A DNA stretch of 7,994 nucleotides from NCBI GenBank assembly GCA_002452315.1, contig DKFH01000188.1:1635-9628 (forward strand), in the 5' to 3' direction. This document shows, piece by piece, positions 4,680-7,994 of the stretch; the stretch's first letter is position 1, and every line of letters starts with the position of its first letter. Both the position numbers and the translations under genes were made by a program. The DNA is from Anaerolineaceae bacterium UBA6801. Lineage in GTDB: Bacteria; Chloroflexota; Anaerolineae; Anaerolineales; Anaerolineaceae. The notes beneath the pieces were generated by a model, which was not told the DNA's origin, made no database searches, and worked only from the letters and a program-made list of their open reading frames with translations.

Positions 4680-6596
4680 TTAGCTCAGGCCAACGATGCG
4701 GCCGGTCTCTAAATCGATATCGATATCGTAGTAGGCGGGCCGGGTGGGGAGGCCGGGCATTGTGCTCATGGTGCCCAGCAGCGGGTAGAGGAAACCGGCG
4801 CCAACGGAGGCGTTCACCGCACGAATGGGGATGCGATAACCCGTTGGGCGGCCCTTGAGCGCGGGGTCGTGGCTCAGGCTGAGGTGGGTTTTGGCCATGC
4901 AGATCGGGATTTTGTCAAAGCCCAGGCGGGTGTATTCCTCAATTTGCTTTTCAGCTTCTGGGGAATAGTCAACGCCTTCCGCACCATAGACCTTTTTGGC
5001 AATCGTTTCGATCTTCTCTTTGATGGGGATATCGAGGGGGTAGAGGAACTTGAAGTCGTTCTCACGTTCTGCGGCTTTGATGACCGCTTTACCCAGTTCG
5101 ACGGCACCAGCGCCGCCCTCTTCCCAGTGGTTGGTGACCACTGCGTCAACGACCTTGCCGGTTTCGAGACAGGCCTTTTTGACCAGTTCCAGCTCGGCGT
5201 CGGTATCGGTGTAGAAGCGGTTAATGGCCACCACGACGGATACGCCATATTGGTTGGCGATCTCAATGTGGGCCATCAGGTTCGCTAAACCGGCTTCCAA
5301 CAATTCCAGGTTCTCCTCGATATATTCCGGCGAGAGGGGCACCCCGGCTACTACCTTGGGGCCGCCGCCATGCATCTTGAGCGCCCGGATGGTGGCAACC
5401 AGCACAACCACGTCGGGGATGTTGCCCGAGTAGCGGCACTTGATGTCAAAAAACTTTTCCATGCCCATATCTGAGCCAAAGCCGGATTCGGTGATCACAT
5501 AGTCGGCCAGCTTCAGGCCAATCATGTCGGCCATCACGGAGCTGTTGCCGTGGGCAATATTGGCAAACGGTCCCGCATGAACGAAGACCGGCGTGCCTTC
5601 CAGGGTCTGCATCAGGTTGGGCATGAGGGTGTCTTTCATCAGCACGGTGGCTGCACCCCCCACGCCGACATCCTCCACGGTGACCGGGTTGCCGTCCATA
5701 TCCAGCGCGAGCACGATCCGACCGATGCGTTCGCGCATGTCTTTGATGGAGGTGGCCAGCGCCAGCACGGCCATTAATTCGCTGGCGACAGTGATGTAGA
5801 AGCTGGTCTCAAAGTTGAAACCTTTTTCAGCGGGCCCCTGTCCGACGGTGATCCCGCGCAGGAGGCGATCATTGGTGTCGGTTGCCCGCCGCCAGGTGAG
5901 GGTTTCCCGGTTGATGTTCAGCCGGGCAAATCTGCGCCGTTCTTCCTCGGTTAGCTCGTCGGGGTTGGTTTTGTCAATGCCGAGGTTCTTCAGGCGGCCC
6001 ATCATGTTGATCCCAAAGCTGCGTTTGCCGTTTTTGTCGGGCGGGCATAAGCGGTTGAAGAGGGCTTCATCGCTTTGATAGGATTCGTGGTACATGCGGG
6101 TTTCGACGGCGGCAGCGATCAGGTTGTTGGCTGCGGTGATGGCGTGGATGTCGCCGGTCAGGTGCAGGTTGAAATTCTCCATGGGGATCACCTGGCTGTA
6201 ACCGCCGCCGGCAGCGCCGCCCTTGATGCCAAAGGTCGGGCCCTGGCTGGGCTGGCGGATGGCGGTGAGCACCCGTTTGCCGAGATGTGCGCCTAAGGCC
6301 TGGCTCAGGCCGACCGTAGTTGTGGTCTTGCCCTCACCCAGAGGGGTGGGTGTGATGGCGGTCACATCGATGTATTTACCATCGGGCACATCGGCCAAGC
6401 GCTCCAGAACGGAAAGGCTCACTTTGGCGATGTATTTCCCATAGGGATCATATTCATCCGGCAAAAGCCCCAGTTCTTCAGCGACCTGGGAGATCGGTTT
6501 GAGCTCTGCCTCCTGGGCAATTTCGATGTCGGAGGGGACGGGGTTACGCAGGTTGAGTTTGGTGGGGGTATATGGGGTCTCGGGTTTTTGGGTCAT
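4680..6596 (-). CDS. fhs: formate-tetrahydrofolate ligase (10-formyl-THF synthetase), long eukaryote-like form
   Basis: This cytoplasmic enzyme makes 10-formyltetrahydrofolate from formate, tetrahydrofolate and ATP, feeding purine synthesis, formyl-methionine or the methyl branch of the Wood-Ljungdahl pathway. Seen in the 638-residue product: VPSDIEIAQ (20-28); ITPTPLGEGKTTTT (81-94), the ATP-binding P-loop; RQPSQGPTFGIKGGAAGGGYSQVIPME (114-140); NLHLTGDIHAITAANNL (143-159); LEGTPVFVHAGPFANIAHGNSS (332-353); ALKMHGGGP (405-413); KTHLSLSHDP (569-578); and TMSTMPGLPTRP (609-620). Typical bacterial enzymes have about 555-560 residues. This one has an N-terminal extension of about 18 residues and an insert at about 168-230, and it shares QPSQGPTFG and THLSLSH with the synthetase domain of eukaryotic MTHFD1 (comparison from memory). 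The ribosome-binding site AAGGAA (plus-strand 6603-6608) lies 6 nt before the ATG. It is a single-gene unit with its own promoter and terminator. Confidence 0.96.
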   Translation of the reverse strand: MTQKPETPYTPTKLNLRNPVPSDIEIAQEAELKPISQVAEELGLLPDEYDPYGKYIAKVSLSVLERLADVPDGKYIDVTAITPTPLGEGKTTTTVGLSQALGAHLGKRVLTAIRQPSQGPTFGIKGGAAGGGYSQVIPMENFNLHLTGDIHAITAANNLIAAAVETRMYHESYQSDEALFNRLCPPDKNGKRSFGINMMGRLKNLGIDKTNPDELTEEERRRFARLNINRETLTWRRATDTNDRLLRGITVGQGPAEKGFNFETSFYITVASELMAVLALATSIKDMRERIGRIVLALDMDGNPVTVEDVGVGGAATVLMKDTLMPNLMQTLEGTPVFVHAGPFANIAHGNSSVMADMIGLKLADYVITESGFGSDMGMEKFFDIKCRYSGNIPDVVVLVATIRALKMHGGGPKVVAGVPLSPEYIEENLELLEAGLANLMAHIEIANQYGVSVVVAINRFYTDTDAELELVKKACLETGKVVDAVVTNHWEEGGAGAVELGKAVIKAAERENDFKFLYPLDIPIKEKIETIAKKVYGAEGVDYSPEAEKQIEEYTRLGFDKIPICMAKTHLSLSHDPALKGRPTGYRIPIRAVNASVGAGFLYPLLGTMSTMPGLPTRPAYYDIDIDLETGRIVGLS

Positions 6597-6664
6597 GCAG
6601 ATTTCCTTTCAAAAGTGAGCTGATTAATGATGCCTGTTCGTCTATCTACTTTTAACTCAGCCTA

Positions 6665-6693
6665 ATTATGCCGAGAAAGGTTAAAAAAATCAA
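6665..6693 (-). promoter_or_regulatory. promoter of fhs
   Basis: On the minus strand a -35 hexamer TTGATT (plus-strand 6688-6693, 4 of 6 consensus bases), a 17-bp spacer and a -10 hexamer CATAAT (plus-strand 6665-6670, 5 of 6) are well spaced. Transcription should start near 6658, leaving a leader of about 60 nt before the ATG. No known riboswitch fold is recognisable in that leader. Confidence 0.55.
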
Positions 6694-6694
6694 G

Positions 6695-6720
6695 AAAACC
6701 GGGTTTGAGCGCCCAGTTTT
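6695..6720. promoter_or_regulatory. dyad just upstream of the fhs -35 box
   Basis: AAAACCGGG (6695-6703) and CCCAGTTTT (6712-6720) pair at 8 of 9 positions around an 8-nt centre; the odd position is a G-T pair when read as minus-strand RNA. It begins 2 bp from the fhs -35 hexamer and about 40 bp from the opposite promoter's -35. An operator shared by the divergent genes is one reading; a stray terminator-like hairpin is another. Confidence 0.35.
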
Positions 6721-6760
6721 TAAGTTAAAGGTGTAGACAAATGCACCAATCAATGCAGGG

Positions 6761-6788
6761 TTGTCTTATTTTCGAGATGCAATATAAT
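6761..6788 (+). promoter_or_regulatory. promoter of the lipoprotein gene
   Basis: A -35 hexamer TTGTCT (6761-6766, 4 of 6), a 16-bp spacer and a perfect -10 TATAAT (6783-6788) precede the gene. Transcription should start near 6795, about 32 nt before the ATG at 6827. It is divergent from the fhs promoter in the same 230-bp intergenic region. Confidence 0.65.
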
Positions 6789-6826
6789 TTTTTAGGCTGA
6801 ACTGACCGGATTGGTTTATTGAAGAG

Positions 6827-7582
6827 ATGCTCAAGAACAAAATGCGATTTTTCCTCATCCTCACAGCAACCCTCACCTTAGGGTTGTTGAGCGGGTGTAT
6901 CACGATCGTTGAAGATATCACGGTCTTTGAAGATGGTTCCGGTACGCTGCGCTTTGCAGTGGGTGTTGAATCGGAAGACTATGAGGCCTTTCAAGAGGGG
7001 ATTCCGGAGGGTTTTGAGCTTGAAAACCTGTTTTCGCTCATCGCCCGAGATGAAAATGTGACCTCAATCCAGTTCGACCGCTATGAAGAGGCAGGCCGTA
7101 ACTGGGAGACGGCTGAGCTGCAGGTGGCTGATGTTTCAGCCCTGTTTGCAACACGGCGGCGGATTGGCCCCATTGAGATCATATTTAACGAAGAAGAAGG
7201 CGAATACCGATTTACACAAACCCTGAATGTGGCCAGCTCCACCTTGGTTATCCCGGGGATCAACCTGATGGATTTATCCACAGCGTCTTTCCGGGTCAAC
7301 CTGTCGACGCCCCAAATAATCGACACCAACGGGATTCAGACGGCAGCGGGGGTCAGCACCTGGGAGATTCCGCTGGATGAGGTTTTGCAAGATGGGTCAA
7401 CCGCTTTCTTACGTGCGGATTACCTGTTAGAGCCTTATGAAGGGTTCTTCATTCCCTGGGAAGTGTTCTTCCCTTACGTGGTGATTGGCTTTCTTGCCCT
7501 GGGGGGTATATCGGTTTTGGTTGTGATCCTGGCTAACACCTTGGGCAGACGGGAAAAAGAACAAACCTTAAAGTTTAAGTAA
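6827..7582 (+). CDS. predicted lipoprotein with C-terminal membrane segment, LppM-like pattern
   Basis: The 251-residue product has a signal peptide (MLKNKMRFF, then a hydrophobic run 8-21) ending in the lipobox LSGC with C24 as the lipidated residue. The mature protein starts CITIVEDITVFEDGSGTLRFAVGVESED, a pattern of short beta strands around DGSGT that resembles the LppM/DUF3153 group of bacterial surface lipoproteins; this likeness is from memory and weak beyond that stretch. The middle (about 30-208) is acidic and predicted extracytoplasmic. A second hydrophobic segment at about 214-238 (FFPYVVIGFLALGGISVLVVILANT) is followed by a basic RREKEQTLKFK tail, so the protein would be anchored at both ends with its tail in the cytoplasm. 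Function unknown. The ribosome-binding site is poor (GAAGAG abuts the ATG). Codon 6, an ATG at 6842, is an alternative start with no better site. Confidence 0.8.
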   Translation: MLKNKMRFFLILTATLTLGLLSGCITIVEDITVFEDGSGTLRFAVGVESEDYEAFQEGIPEGFELENLFSLIARDENVTSIQFDRYEEAGRNWETAELQVADVSALFATRRRIGPIEIIFNEEEGEYRFTQTLNVASSTLVIPGINLMDLSTASFRVNLSTPQIIDTNGIQTAAGVSTWEIPLDEVLQDGSTAFLRADYLLEPYEGFFIPWEVFFPYVVIGFLALGGISVLVVILANTLGRREKEQTLKFK

Positions 7583-7612
7583 AACAGGCGCTGTTGTTGG
7601 CGGTTTTAACCG
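7583..7612. other. small dyads after the lipoprotein gene
   Basis: AACAG-GCG-CTGTT (7583-7595) and CGGTT-TT-AACCG (7601-7612) directly follow the stop codon. A third palindrome, CTTAAA-G-TTTAAG, overlaps the stop (7567-7579). None has a T-tract, so a terminator is only weakly suggested. Confidence 0.25.
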
Positions 7613-7643
7613 GGCGCAATGGAAAAAGAAGCAAGATTTCATG

Positions 7644-7649
7644 TATAAT
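7644..7649 (+). promoter_or_regulatory. -10 box of the aldolase gene
   Basis: A perfect TATAAT lies 43 bp before the ATG at 7693, so transcription would start near 7656. No good -35 hexamer stands 16-18 bp upstream (the area is GGAAAAAG), so an activator or an alternative recognition element may be involved. The presence of a promoter here separates the aldolase from the lipoprotein gene. Confidence 0.4.
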
Positions 7650-7692
7650 CAAGCGCGATCATCATACTTTATAACCTACAGAGAACAGGCAC

Positions 7693-7994
7693 ATGCTGCT
7701 TTTTGAAGAACGACAAGCCATCACCAATTATGCGAGAAAGCTGCTCGCCACTGGCCTGGTTAAGGGCACCAGCGGCAACCTCAGCCTGGCGAACGCGGAT
7801 AAAAGCCTGGTGGCGATCACCCCCTCTGGGGTGGCCTATGAAACGATGGCGCCGGGGGATGTGGTCGTGGTGGATCTGGACGGCAACCACGTGGATGGCA
7901 AATTACTGCCTTCTTCTGAAATCGGGTTTCACCTGGCATTGCTCCGGCAGCGGCCTGAGATCAAAGCCGTGGTCCATACCCATTCTGAATGTGC
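7693..7994 (+). CDS. class II aldolase/adducin family protein, fuculose-phosphate aldolase type (partial, runs off the window)
   Basis: Only the first 100 codons are present. The family contains zinc-dependent enzymes such as L-fuculose-1-phosphate aldolase, which yield dihydroxyacetone phosphate and lactaldehyde, plus relatives such as ribulose-phosphate epimerases and methylthioribulose-phosphate dehydratases. Visible motifs match the FucA layout: GLVKGTSGNLS (21-31) and ITPSGVAYE (42-50) for phosphate binding, LPSSEIGFH (72-80) with the likely catalytic E76, and VVHTHSEC (93-100) with the first two zinc ligands H95 and H97. The third zinc histidine lies beyond the window. The N-terminus starts at the ATG with a modest purine-rich site AGAGAA (7680-7685) 7 nt upstream. 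The first 100 residues do not fix the substrate. Confidence 0.85.
   Translation, partial: MLLFEERQAITNYARKLLATGLVKGTSGNLSLANADKSLVAITPSGVAYETMAPGDVVVVDLDGNHVDGKLLPSSEIGFHLALLRQRPEIKAVVHTHSEC

Noticed and set aside
6597..6664. Possible folate-type riboswitch in the fhs leader
   Set aside because: The leader is only about 60 nt and AT-rich, with no multi-stem fold that I can recognise.
7669..7890. A minus-strand open frame opposite the aldolase start
   Set aside because: It is a shadow of the class II aldolase, whose GTSGNLS, SSE and HTH motifs are in the plus-strand frame.

Overview
The window looks like an ordinary chromosomal segment from a moderately GC-rich bacterium, most likely Chloroflexota of the Anaerolineae type. 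That placement is an inference. It rests on the combination of a NAD-dependent GH4 alpha-galactosidase, an unusually long formate-tetrahydrofolate ligase, a free-standing antitoxin-like gene and intergenic spaces filled with short GC-rich palindromic repeats. No rRNA, tRNA, CRISPR array, transposase or phage gene was seen.

Layout: 1-242 is an AT-rich leader with a hairpin at the window edge. 243-1631 (+) is a MelA-type alpha-galactosidase. 1632-1945 is intergenic and carries a perfect 28-bp palindrome plus related repeats, the last of which appears to supply the -35 box of the next gene. 1946-2884 (+) is a PfkB-family sugar-phosphate kinase (1-phosphofructokinase or tagatose-6-phosphate kinase). 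2885-3365 is a 481-bp noncoding mosaic of inverted and dispersed repeats. On the minus strand, 4482-4234 (small Phd/YefM-like antitoxin-type protein) and 4217-3366 (aldo/keto reductase) form a likely two-gene operon. Upstream of it, also on the minus strand, 6596-4680 encodes formate-tetrahydrofolate ligase and ends at a clear intrinsic terminator (4631-4660). A 230-bp divergent intergenic region (6597-6826) holds a good sigma70-type promoter in each direction. 6827-7582 (+) is a predicted lipoprotein with an added C-terminal membrane segment. 7693 to the window end is the first 100 codons of a class II (fuculose-phosphate-type) aldolase.

How the genes fit together: alpha-galactoside hydrolysis (MelA), phosphorylation of a ketohexose phosphate (PfkB family), aldehyde/ketone reduction (AKR) and aldol cleavage of a sugar phosphate (class II aldolase) fit a sugar-fermenting lifestyle. 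The ligase feeds formate into the folate one-carbon pool. The genes are mostly separate transcription units with their own promoters or terminators, so a single pathway operon is not supported. I found no convincing new multi-gene system. The points most worth a second look are the repeat-derived, probably leaderless promoter of the kinase gene, the repeat mosaic at 2885-3365, the eukaryote-like long form of the ligase, the unpartnered antitoxin-like gene, and the doubly anchored lipoprotein.
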